DNA from: Cymbomonas tetramitiformis
Lineage: Eukaryota; Chlorophyta; Pyramimonadophyceae; Pyramimonadales; Pyramimonadaceae
Length of the DNA: 64,000 bases
Assembly: GCA_001247695.2 (NCBI GenBank)
Contig: LGRX02024691.1
Span: 37,336-101,335 of the forward strand
Direction: 5' to 3'
The notes under the pieces were generated by a model. The model saw nothing but the letters and a program-made list of their open reading frames with translations, did no database searches and was not told the origin of the DNA. The first letter of the stretch is position 1. Every line of letters begins with the position of its first letter. The position numbers and the translations under genes are program-made. Of this stretch, positions 27,599 to 38,441 are shown one piece after another.

Positions 27599-28065
27599 TG
27601 ATGACATCGGGAATGATGATCGATTTGTCGTTATCGATGGCAGTTTAAGCATTGTCATCGATGACATGAATAATTATCGATGCCATCATTGTTATCATCG
27701 ATACCGATGGCATCATATTGCCATCATCGATGCCGATGTCAGCATTGTCATCATCGATGCAGATGTCATCATTAATGAAAATTGAAATTAAATGTCTGCC
27801 CCGATGTGGATTATAAATGAAATGTCCACCCCCGATGTGGACTAAAATGAAGTGCCTACCCCCGATGTGGATTGAACTGGAGTGTCTACCCCCGATGTGG
27901 ATTGAACTGGAGTGTCTACCCCCGATGTCATCATTGATTAGGATCAAAATGAAATGTCTACCCCGATGTGGATTTAAATGAAATGTCTACCCCTGATGCG
28001 GATTGAAATGAAGTGCCCATCCCCTGATGTGGATTAAAATGAATTGTCTACCCCCGATCTAGACG
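27599..28065. repeat. Right arm of the foldback-type element
   Basis: CATCGATG-rich sequence up to about 27775 and then units with the core GTCTACCCCCGATGTGGATT, the reverse complement of the 8570-8900 units. Confidence 0.75.
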
Positions 28066-30880
28066 TACCCCTATATATGTGTGTGTGTGTGTGATCTATG
28101 ATATATGTGCTCACCAAATCATCAAATTCGTGCGGACATATTCCGATGAAACCATGCATTCAAATCATACAGTTCAAGGTATTGCATTGCTTCGTAGCAG
28201 CATAACCATCAGCATCAACGGCTTCACGATTTGTGGTAGAATTCACACTCAAACGGTCTCTCAGACTCCCCAAGAATTACTGCATCCGTGAGTAAGCATG
28301 AGGCACTCCTCTTTTTGCAAGGCTTGATACATACACTTTTGCAACATGGGTGCAATACAAAGCCCAACCGAGGTATGCTCATCACAGATTGGAGGTGTTC
28401 TACTCATCACTAATGATGGGGTGTTGAGAATGTGCACACGACAGGTTTGGCCATATCGCGTGCTCCCTGTGCATGAGATGCATAATCATCCTATCGACGT
28501 CAAAATTATTTGTGCTTCTACGCGTCCTTGCAATTGCCCAATCAATTGTATACTGCGCCCGCCTTGCTATCACGGCAGCTAGGGACGAAATACAGAGAGA
28601 GAATGGCATCGCTCGGAAGCTCCAAGGACCACTGCTCTCCACGCATGAAGTACATCTTGCAAGTGGCTCACACAGCAACTCTTTATAAATTCCTGATGTT
28701 TTTACACCCGACGATGCGCCCTTGCCTACCTGTCGCCTTGCAGGAAACGGCTCCTATAAGTCCACTTCATACAATCTGAACGTACACTGTCATCTCGTCA
28801 CGATCCCCACAGCTGGTAGAAATTCTCTTGCTTAGCGTATTTTTTCCCGACAGAATTGCATCCTGTCCCCAGAAGCTCAACCCAAGATTAGTCGACACCA
28901 AGGCCATCGAATTGACAATCGATAAAGAAAACTATAGGAACGAGGGAGTCCCCTGATCCTGTAGAGCCTGGCGAAAGAGATGATATTGGCAAGGCGGCCT
29001 CTCGAGAGCGTCACTTCAGCCAGAAGCTCAGAAGCACCCCAAAGGATTTCGCGGGTGATATGAACCACGATCCAGGCGAAGGAGATGCTCGAAGCCTACG
29101 TCGACTCGGAGGGTCACATCTGGCCGTTTATATCCCGTTGCAGCCGAGCAGCAGTGTTCTTGTGCATACGCTTGCAGGTCTTTCCAGGTCGTTGTTTTGA
29201 GGCAGTCTTTGACAGTGGTAGAGCGGTCGGGAAGAATTAGTATCATGCGAACGGCATCTGCGCGCACGGCACATACTCAAAAAGCGCCGTTAAGCTCCCC
29301 AAAAGCTTGCGAAGCGTCTGAACAGTGTCGCAATACCTTTCGGCAGTGCTCCCATATTCCTTGTGCTATGATTTTTCTGTGTCCTGTTTTTCAAAGAACG
29401 CGTTGGAATCGATGGCGAGACAACTTTGGCCATTTCGTTGCTTTTGGGAGGTTCGTCTGCAGACGAGGGGACGCGCTCAGTCTTCGTAGGAAATATATAC
29501 ATACGTATATATAGCTTGGGGCTCTTAGTCAAAGGCAACTTGAACGCGGCTGGGAGTAGAGATATCGCTCGTTGTACAAACAACCGTGTTTTTGCGAAGT
29601 CAAGAAGTTTGCCACAAGTAGTTTCGAGCACGGTTTCAAAGAATATGTCACCTGCAGAGCCTGGAAGCTTGGAAAGTTCCGACCTGGCCTGAGTGTGCCG
29701 CGATTGAAATTCACTTGACATGTATGCCGGAACTGTGTGTAGTTGGAAACGATCTGTTGGAAACAATCTGATTGCGTCGTATTCACGAATAACTCCTTGC
29801 CTGATATGTCATATCAGATTCTGATTTGCTTGTTTACATTTGCTACCGAAGATAATATGCACGTATGTTGTTGACCAGAGTCTGCTCTTGCAATTCGTTG
29901 TGTCATTCAGTCGGTCTGCACTTTGATGGTATCGGAAACCTGCCTGATGCCGCGTTGTCGTTGGATCAAGAACGGTGTAAGGCTTCGTGCCACATTGTAT
30001 CACTAGCTGTTGCTGCTCTCTGGACACATAAACTAGATCTTACCAAATAGCTCGGGTCCACGACGCCACAGAGAGAGTTAAAGCGCACTTCTATAATAGC
30101 ACTCCATTGCTTCAAGCCCTGAGATGGTTAGCTTTGTATGTTTTGATTGCTGAAGTATCATAAATTGCTGATAGAACATAGATTACGGTATGGATTTGTA
30201 CGCGACAAGCAGAAGGGCCTCGAATTTCACAGGAGGGAAAGAAAAAGCTGAACGGTGCTACCCGGTATGCACCTGAGGGCGTGAAGTGAGAAAACTGGCT
30301 GTAAAGATGAATCGGGAGTCCGAATTCACGTCCCCCCGGCAGCTAGCGCAAAGATGGACAGACACGCATCGAGGCCATCTCCCCCGACAGTGGACAGGCC
30401 GACTGGGGGCTGTGAGCTGATTGCAGGCGGATAACCGAAATTATAGTGCCAATAATTTTGAATTATTCGTCTCATGCAATCATCACAAGTGAACATGACT
30501 GCAAGATGTGGATACAGTAACAATTTGATGAGAATTAAATTGTTACCATCAGCTAGCTGGGGTACCCCCCTTCAGAGTCTGAACGGTGCTTTGTGCTACC
30601 TGCTGACTACCGGCAAGCAAGGCGGGTCCACGTCTGTCCGAGTCATGTTCACAACAACTCTTTCTCACTCTAGTTTGCCGTTTGGTGGAATTGTGGCTCT
30701 CTCTCTCTCTGCAGTGGTGACACGGAAGCTTCCACGAAACTGCTAGGAGCAGGTTCCGCTCCGAAGGTTCTCCGAGGTGGCTCCAGCTGGTCTCACGTCC
30801 AGCTGAGCCCGAAGCTTCCACCTTCCACACACCCAACTCGGGCTGGCCCCTAACGGTGGCCACACAGGCCTTGATGAACA
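28066..30880. other. 2.8-kb stretch with no recognisable gene
   Basis: After a short (GT)n run at about 28078-28092, the sequence is AT-balanced with only short, motif-free open frames on both strands. No tandem array, LTR or coding homology was recognised. Confidence 0.5.
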
Positions 30881-31325
30881 CCTACCGGATGCAAGGAGGG
30901 GCCTTTGTATACCACTAGACCAAAGCCTAGAGCCCCTACCTAACCGTTACCGGGTCAACAAGGGGGGCAACACGGACTTGCACCAAAGTGCCGTCGCCAG
31001 TCTAGCCTAACGGCTAGGCCCTGTCCTAGGGAAACACTGCAGCACTTAGACAACACACCCAACCCCTCGGCAAGCACACTAGAGCAAGAGAGGGCCACGG
31101 GTGGAGCACGCACGTGACAGGCCTAGCGGCCAGCTCGGTGTGCTGCGGTGGCCGCAGCGGCACCTTCGGCCATGTTGGGACTCACTTCACGCTTGCCCGG
31201 TGATTTGTTTCTAGCGTAAGATTTTATCTATTCTTGTCCGTATCTTTCGTTTGAGTGCTCTCACACCTTGTGGGACACTCTAGATTAGAATTACGCTTGA
31301 GCTTGGAACGCTCTTTGGCAGTGGG

Positions 31326-31619
31326 TTGTTACGACGAGGGGGTGCTCTACGATTTACTTTTCTTGTGTTGACTTATTATTTGGATACCGTTTCTCCTATG
31401 GAGTTTTCTCAGATTTCTTCGAGCGAAGAGCTCTACGCTCTTTTGGCGACCATTGATGGGAAGCTACAGAGCCTGGACTCTCTCAACCGTGCGCGCACCG
31501 TTGTCCTCATTCGCTCTATGGAACGCGCTCTCTCGCATTTTCGGAGCTCAGAATTTTTGTTGGAATCACGGGCAGTTTCTCCACCGATTTCTTTGCAGAT
31601 TATGCTGAAATCTGTATAG
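31326..31619 (+). CDS. Small ORF upstream of the LINE fragment, unknown
   Basis: 97 residues. The likely start is the internal ATG at MEFSQISSSEELYALLATID, with a helical, coiled-coil-like body (about residues 25-80). It could be the N-terminus of a LINE ORF left by an internal deletion. No homology is recognised. Confidence 0.3.
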   Translation: MLRRGGALRFTFLVLTYYLDTVSPMEFSQISSSEELYALLATIDGKLQSLDSLNRARTVVLIRSMERALSHFRSSEFLLESRAVSPPISLQIMLKSV

Positions 31620-31668
31620 GCAGCCCTGACCGGGAGTCCCGGTGCAGGCCCCTATGACAGATATCTAG

Positions 31669-34241
31669 GTGGAGCCCAATACCAATGACTCAAGTCCTTC
31701 CATTGATGCGAAATGGATACCCCCTGAGTCACCAGATTTTCTCGATTTCTCCAACAGCAAAGAGGTAAACAGATACCTCGGAGTATGGTTTGCACTAAAT
31801 GGGGAATGGGAAAAACAGGCGGAAATCCTTATCGACAGACTTAAATCTACTCTCACATCCATCCAACTGCAACAAATGACTCTACTACACCAGCTAAGAT
31901 ATGTTATAAATGCGGTTGTAGTTCCGAGGATGGCGTACCCCCTTAAAGTTACCTCAGCAATTGCCAACTCCTCAAAGAATGTTGCAATTGAATTAGACAA
32001 AATGATAGCTTCGTTTATAATCAAATACCTGGGCTGCCCACTTGACACTAATCACCAAATAATCTGGACAGCAGTCTGCCAGGGCGGATACGGTATTGAT
32101 AGTGTCTTCGATATTGCAACCGCGTCGTGTATTACTGAAACCATGAACACCCTGTGTTCTGCAGATGAACACGAATATTGGCAACACAACCACACGGACC
32201 GTATCACTGACCCCCACCTTATCTCACTATACCGTAGAAACAGTAATCTATGGCTTAAAATAATAATTCAACACATGAACAACGAAATGAGTAATAATGC
32301 CATCTCGGGCTTCCCCTTATCACACTATGCAACCTACAGTCACACAAAAGATAAACGCTTTAATTGGTTCAGGCGTACAGGTCACATTATGGCAAAACTT
32401 GGATATGCTATCGACTCTAAAAATTACCCTGAAAATGAAGCGGGTGAAACCACATTAGTCACCACCCTTCCCAGACAACTCTGCATGTCGAGGAATGTTA
32501 CCTCCGCAATTCAAAAATATAACCTTAAGCACACAGGTTCCTTTCTGACTCCCTGCGGTGGAATGTTAAAAAACTGGCAAGAAAGCAAAGGCTATTTCAG
32601 GCTGAACGGTAATAGACCCCCTGGATGGCTAACCGCAATCGAAAAGGAAATGCTTCAAAACCCCGTAGATTTGGACCCACAGGCAAGATATGTCAAGAAA
32701 CAATATCGAGACAACATAGTACCCCCGGACACGGGTGAGTTTCATTGGAAAGGAAATGGTGACCGAGATTCCATCTCTCTTATTCACATTACCAATATTG
32801 ACTTAGAGGCCATGCCAATACAATATACAGAATACATTAACAATGCCAAAAACCCTAATGTCTTTGTCAGAATCGAAGGAACCAGCAGTCTTCAATACGA
32901 CTTTGAATATAGCATCACCAATTACGGCTGCATCCTAATTCCAGCAGGTCCCATTTTCGATCATAATGACCATATGGACCCGCCCTCTTCTGTTCTTGCT
33001 AAAGTCAGTGATATTAACTCACACTATGATTACATCTCAGACAGACGGTATGAGACCATTATTGCCAGAATGAAAAACAAAACTGCGGAAGAAGAAAGTG
33101 AATACAGCTGCCCTAGCGACTCAGAAGAAGAATCTACCCCCTTCGCCGAAAAGAGCAAACAAATGGAGGATTATGATATGGCAAGCGATGGTTCCCTATT
33201 TGCTGGTAAAAAATCAGCATGCAGTGGTGCAGCATATGCCATAAAAAACTTTGACAACGGAATGCCACTTGTTCGGAAGACGAATATCCCCCCCTCAAGA
33301 ACTTTCGCCGCACCGGGGCTTCTTATCAAGGAAGATATCCAAAACCCTAGTAGTACATCTGCTGAAATTGCGGGACTGCGATTCTTACTCACAGAACAAA
33401 AAGAAAATCTCCTTAAATCCATGACTCCAATGGTACATGCCATTGACTCCATGGCCGCAATATCTGCTGTAACAAAGGATGGCAGATCCATGAGTGCCCG
33501 GGACAAATTACGTGAAGCTAATCGCAGAGATGTGCAGGCTGTTCGCCTACTGTTAGAAGAACTTGGCTTCTACAGTGAAGGAGATCACAGTAAAATTATC
33601 CTTAAATGGATAAGGGGTCACAATAATGACAAAGTCCATGACAGAGTGGACCGTACTGCCAAAAGAGCCTCATTCAGAGGGGGTTGTTTAGACATCTCCC
33701 GCTACGACCCTGCCGAGGAACTGCCATTCTCGTTATTCTTTTTTGAGGTCCCTATTTTAGGTGATATCCGCAGTCACATTAGAAGAATTCAACGTCTCTC
33801 ACACTATCATAATCGGAGAACTCTACAGTCTCAAGGGAAGTACTTGAGGATGCTCAACGAGAATAACATCACCCCCACTAAAGATATTTCCAAAATAACA
33901 CCTAAAGCTTTCACTGCTTCTAGAAGCAGAGAACTCCTGGGTCTCCAAGCCTCTCCAGCACGTTTATTTAAACTGGGGAAAATCGGGAAACTGAAAACTG
34001 CCCCTACTGCCAACAGAATACAAAATGCACCTTTGAACACATCCAACTTGAATGCTCAGGACATAATAATAGTTTGTATAGTCTTAGAACAACCCAAGAT
34101 GGCGAACTAAGGAAAATCATTGCTGAAGAAATCTCAGAAAAGCCCAAACTACTAAACCCTGGAAAAGGTACCACATACATCAAAACACAGCCATCGAAAC
34201 TTTTTCCACTTGCTGACCTAAGACAGGAAAATAATGAATGA
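31669..34241 (+). pseudogene. LINE reverse transcriptase C-terminal part plus RNase H
   Basis: An in-frame TAG (31666) precedes the first codon and there is no RT palm, so this is a truncated ORF. Residues 35-145 match the RT thumb/connection pattern (RYLGVWFALNGEW, then YPLKVTSAI and a W..VCQGGYGI segment). RNase H lies at about 500-665 with catalytic candidates D507 (SDGS), E566, D593 and D661 near HNNDKVHD. The frame listed here runs to 34110; a one-base shift near 34040-34080 restores an open frame that ends TGA at 34239-34241, overlapping the next ATG (34234). The copy probably cannot make an active RT. Confidence 0.75.
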
Positions 34242-35661
34242 GGAATTATACTTACACGCTCTCCCGGAAGCTAGCATGTACCGACCATCAAGTTCAAAAA
34301 AGAATACCATTGCTGTGACCGCTAAACCCGAAGTGGACCATGTCACGGGGACAATTAAATATCCCGAACTCCAATATGTCCAAAAGAAAGAGTTTTGGAA
34401 ACTTTTGGCCTGGCACCGCCTTTCCAACAAAGCAGTCCCATGCTCACTTGCGGAGTACTCGAATAGGGCACACGATATTCATGAAGCACTCAATGCATGT
34501 AAGTTTGAATCGGGAGATCCTAAAAACTGCTACGCAATCAGAAGAAGCCTCTTAGATATTTTGGTGGATGACAGAAACCTTGACAAAAACGGCTGTGAAC
34601 TTTTCTCCAACCCACTAAATGCCCACCCTAGAATTCACTCGAGAAGATGCATACCCACCACAAGAATGAAAAAAGCCCTCAGGCCCTTCTGCCATCATGG
34701 GAAATTTGGCTTTGATGGTCTCGCTTGGGATGCCTACGTGGACCCGATAACAGGCATCGGCAGAATCGTTTATGGAAATCCCCCCTTTGATGGGAAAGAT
34801 AAGGGCAAATCTTCGGCGGTTATTATGACTACCTTGGAAATGGGACATAAAGCGGCCAACACCGTCCCTGGATTTTCAGGAACATGGATTCTTCCGCTGT
34901 CTCCCAAAAACCAAAAAAGATGGTTCGATAAAGGTTTTAAACTTGTTTTTAGATTCCCGCATAACACTATTCCATTTATCCCACATGGCTATTGGACGGG
35001 TGATGACCCCTACGTTCTTCCAGGTGGTGGATGCTATAAGGATGACTTTTCGGATGTTGTTATCATAGCTATAGACAGTGCACCCAGTGATACTCAACCA
35101 GCCTTTGACTGGAGGCCTACACAGAAAAAGATTGCCAGATGGTTCCTTAACGTCCTTCCCAAGTCCAAAGTCACGAAGAAGAGGCTAGAATACACAGGAG
35201 TCAGCCCTGATATTTGGAATGAAGTTCTGAACGAAAGCGACAAAGTACTTCCCTCTTCGCTTTGCCCATGGCCCACTCAAGACCCTCCTTATCATCAGAG
35301 TGATATTGAGCCTTATTATGGTGGTCACCACGACACGACAATCACCAACGCAAATTCCAAGCCCTTCATAAGCACCGTGAAATGGCCCAAAGTTCTTACA
35401 CTCATGGGATACCTCCCTCCTCTTTTTGGTACTGTCCTCAACACGATAGGTGTTCCCCGTGGCAAGATTAAACCTCTCCTCAAAAAACTTTCAAGAATTT
35501 GTAGGCAACACACCAAAAATAGGCGAGACGTGTTTCTGTTAAACACCACCACCACCTTAAACACTGACCCGCATACAGTTGACATCTCGAGCAGTGAAAC
35601 CATGACAGAAACAGAAGCTGTGCAACAGTCAAACGACTTTCTTCAAACCCTCCTGCAATAA
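34234..35661 (+). CDS. LINE ORF2: putative Dam-like adenine-N6 methyltransferase
   Basis: 475 residues from an ATG that overlaps the upstream ORF stop (ATGAATGA), an arrangement suited to termination-reinitiation. Residues 150-300 show the phage-Dam order: KFGFDGLAWDAY near 157, RIVYGNPPFDG at 177-187 with catalytic NPPF (182-185), TWILPLSP, a W-containing helix and a final VVIIAIDS strand. The remaining parts have no recognised domain. Known phage Dam proteins are shorter, so this is a fusion to unknown N- and C-terminal regions. The frame is intact, unlike its RT neighbour. Confidence 0.68.
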   Translation: MNEELYLHALPEASMYRPSSSKKNTIAVTAKPEVDHVTGTIKYPELQYVQKKEFWKLLAWHRLSNKAVPCSLAEYSNRAHDIHEALNACKFESGDPKNCYAIRRSLLDILVDDRNLDKNGCELFSNPLNAHPRIHSRRCIPTTRMKKALRPFCHHGKFGFDGLAWDAYVDPITGIGRIVYGNPPFDGKDKGKSSAVIMTTLEMGHKAANTVPGFSGTWILPLSPKNQKRWFDKGFKLVFRFPHNTIPFIPHGYWTGDDPYVLPGGGCYKDDFSDVVIIAIDSAPSDTQPAFDWRPTQKKIARWFLNVLPKSKVTKKRLEYTGVSPDIWNEVLNESDKVLPSSLCPWPTQDPPYHQSDIEPYYGGHHDTTITNANSKPFISTVKWPKVLTLMGYLPPLFGTVLNTIGVPRGKIKPLLKKLSRICRQHTKNRRDVFLLNTTTTLNTDPHTVDISSSETMTETEAVQQSNDFLQTLLQ

Positions 35662-36073
35662 TTTTCAAAAGTCTTGCAATATAAGATGGTTCCGTGTCCC
35701 CAAGGGGAGGGGCCGTCCCCCCCCTCCCCTCCCCCGCCAACCCCCTCTCCCCCGCCCACCCCGACCCCTTTCCTCAACGTCTCCAAAAACCCCCTTAATT
35801 CTTCGACTTCCCTCCCCACCGCTCAGATTCAGCCACCCCTCCACTCACCCGGCCATGGCTGCTTCTCCATCTTCTAGAGTTTTTTATTGCCTAGCACTTA
35901 GCTTTTTCTCTAGATGTCACCCTGCTGAAAAGTGGGCTGAGCCCCTTTGTGGGCGCGCTACAGCAGAGGGAGTAGCCCCTGGTGTTTTCACTAGCCTGCT
36001 TTGCAGGGATACCGCACTCTCAGGACTTTGTCCCCTTTGCTAGCGTAAATGTTTTATTATTATTATTATTCTC
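35662..36073 (+). other. 3' UTR and tail of the LINE copy
   Basis: A C-rich stretch (about 35698-35770) is followed by unique sequence and a terminal TTTTATTATTATTATTATT run ending about 36072. No gene is seen. Confidence 0.55.
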
Positions 36074-36101
36074 CCTTGGGGGCTCGTCTGGCTCAGAGTG
36101 C

Positions 36102-36984
36102 TCAGGCCGAGGGACCATCCCCCCCCCCGTTTCCTGGTGTGTCCGCAGCAGGCTGAGGCGGTGACACCACCGGAAAGTCGTCGAAAGCATCGGGCCACAC
36201 GTCCGCGGAGCAAAACTCACACATCGGCAGGTACATAGTCCTCAAGTGCGCCGCCGCACTTCCCTTAGTACCAACCTGACACGACCACATCTGTACCGGA
36301 CTCTCCGTGCTCCCGCACCCACAACGAGCACAATTCTCGTCAACGGACGCTAAGGCCGCTGTGAGAGTATGCACCACCTGGGACCCGAGGATCCTGTCAT
36401 TACCCGCAACCCTTGCCTTTAGGCACTTCCTGATCTGACTGGAAGGGAGCCCGAACCCGGCAACTTGACCAAGGGAGCGATACCTACGGGCAACGTCGTA
36501 AAACAAAAACTGTGCTTCAACCCCCTCCTTGCCATGCAGTAATCACTCGCACCGTTAAGGAAACTCGACGTTAAGGAAACAGCCAGCGTTTTTCCAAACT
36601 CCGTCATATTTAATACATTACCCCCATATTTAAAAACTCTATGTAAAAATACGCTGGCGTGAATTTCCTGTTTTTTTAAAGGTGAGTGATTACTGTACGC
36701 AACCACGTTTTCACGGATGGCAGCGCAGACCTTCACTGGGAGGGAAACAAAGTCCCATGTGTGCGGCTGCTGCACTTGCACGCCCGCGTACAGCCCCTCC
36801 AGCGGGCTGCGAATGCCCCGGTTCTCGACGTCACAGGTGACGACGGAGGCTGGTTCTACTAGCTCATGTCCCGGTCGGGAGATGGGCGTTTCCTGAACCG
36901 GGCCTGCTACTGCCGCTGCGGGCCCTCGAGCGTCTGACTCTGTGGGCCCTAAGGGCGAAGGTGAGTTTCTGAACTTGCGACCGC
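36102..36984 (-). pseudogene. Unrecognised, frame-broken coding remnant with a Cys-rich end
   Basis: The minus strand shows two long open stretches in different frames that read as one protein with a shift near 36500. The upstream part includes KVCAAIRENVVAYSNHSP and VFKYGGNVLNMTEF. The downstream part is FYDVARRYRSLGQVAGF and then Cys-rich (CARCGCGSTE, MWSCQ, MCEFCSADVW), perhaps zinc-binding. Its 5' side is cut by the LTR of element B at 36985. It may come from a host gene or an unknown transposon. Confidence 0.4.
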
Positions 36985-37636
36985 TGTGCCCGTGGGCAGT
37001 ACGACAGATGCTCGGAATAATGTTTTTGATTGAACGTGCAAAGGTACACAATTCGGATTTTATAATATACTGGATCAGGGCCAGATTGAGGTGCAAACGA
37101 TAGTTCGGTTCCGAGTTCTGAAGGCTAAACACTTCTCAAGTGCTCTACTTATTCACTCGTCACTCGGGCTGCAGGGTCAACCACCCGGCACCCGATGTCA
37201 CGCCACGGCTCAACGTTCAATTCCCGATCCGATCTCATTTCTAATTCCGATTCGTCATTCTCGATTCAGATGTTACGTCGACGTACTGACACGATGACTG
37301 CTATACAGTACTGTCATACTACGGTACTGTCATACTATCATAGTGTCATACTGTCATACTCCCGACATCTGATATTCGATTTCATTGTCTTTCCGATCCC
37401 GATGCGAATCTGGCCATTCCCCGAGGATCTGGCTAAGTGCCACGATGACCACCCCACAGTACTGTCATACTACTATAGTGTCATAGTGTCATACTGTCAT
37501 ACCCCGGACATCTGGTACTCATTCTCATCGTGATTTCAAGCCCAATTTCACTGTCATCGTGTCAATCCCAGATTACTCCCGATGACACACATACAGACGC
37601 ATAGACATATCAGCTCACGCTGTGCCTCCGGGCACA
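36985..37636 (-). repeat. 3' LTR of element B
   Basis: In plus orientation it starts TGTGCCCGTGGGCAGTACGA and ends TGCCTCCGGGCACA. It shares the TTTTTGATTGAACGTGCAAA block with element A LTRs and has fewer decamer repeats. Confidence 0.88.
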
Positions 37637-37655
37637 ACTCTCCCCCCTTAGGAGT

Positions 37656-37899
37656 GGTCTACCTCCTGGGATCACTCCGCTAAGGTACCCATCTAAGTTC
37701 CAGTTCTTAGGTTTTCTGGTTCCTTCTTGTCTCCAGTTCTTAGGTGTCTGATTCCTCTTCGAGCACAATTCGCCTGCCGCTACCAGGGCACCACTTTCAT
37801 AAGAAGGGTGCCACTTGGGATCTAAAGCGGGTCTTCAGTCTTGCGGAGGCGTAGATGTCGGAAAAGTTGTCGCAGTAGGGGCGCTGGTACAGGATATAC
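37656..37899 (-). pseudogene. Element B pol 3' end and trailer, left of the hAT insertion
   Basis: It corresponds to 10161-10401 of element A and ends exactly at the GGATATAC target duplication (37892-37899). Confidence 0.8.
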
Positions 37900-38441
37900 T
37901 AACCGCAGTAACCAGTTAGGCCAGTTAACTAGTTAGACCCAGTTACTACCAGTTATTGTTACTAACTAGTAAATCAATTTTATTTTTATTAACTAACTGA
38001 CCCTAGCTAGTAAATCAATTCGCACTAACCGTTTGTAGCTAGTAAATCAATTTTATTATCGAATTAACTACTTAGTGGCAGTAACGAGCTGACCCCCCCC
38101 AAAATTTATTAATTGCCAGTTAATCACCCCCCCTGGGTCCACGTGGGCGAAAAATCTGAAAATGACGAATTTGCAATTTCGAATTTGGAATTTTCGATTT
38201 TCCGACGGACTCGAGACGCAGCGCAGACTTGAGACTGCCGAAACGATACTGTACTGTCGGAGCGCGAGACGACATCCGACATCCTGATGCTCACGCGTGT
38301 GACACTCCGATGTTGAATTGTCTTCACACGAGCCAAGATATCTGATATGAATGGTTTCTGGCCAGTCGAGTGACCGTTCCGTTGTAAACAGCAGTCCGCT
38401 GTACAGAAAGGTATACGCTGTGCTGGAACCGAAGGTTAAGG

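Larger units (their letters stand above)
31326..36073 (+). mobile_element. Damaged non-LTR (LINE-type) retrotransposon with a putative adenine methyltransferase ORF
   Basis: It contains the C-terminal part of a reverse transcriptase, a complete-looking RNase H, then an overlapping second ORF with an NPPF motif. The 3' end is a (TTA)n tail (about 36048-36072), as in many LINEs. Endonuclease and the RT palm are absent, so the copy is 5'-truncated or internally deleted. The upstream end is uncertain; the region from about 30880 could be its 5' UTR. No target duplication was found. Confidence 0.7.

Noticed and set aside
27645..27947. 100-residue ORF with HIGGRH repeats
   Set aside because: It is a translation of the foldback-arm repeat.
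34234..35661. Host adenine-methyltransferase gene
   Set aside because: The start overlaps the LINE RT/RNase H stop and the ORF lies before the LINE tail, so it is best read as the element's own second ORF.
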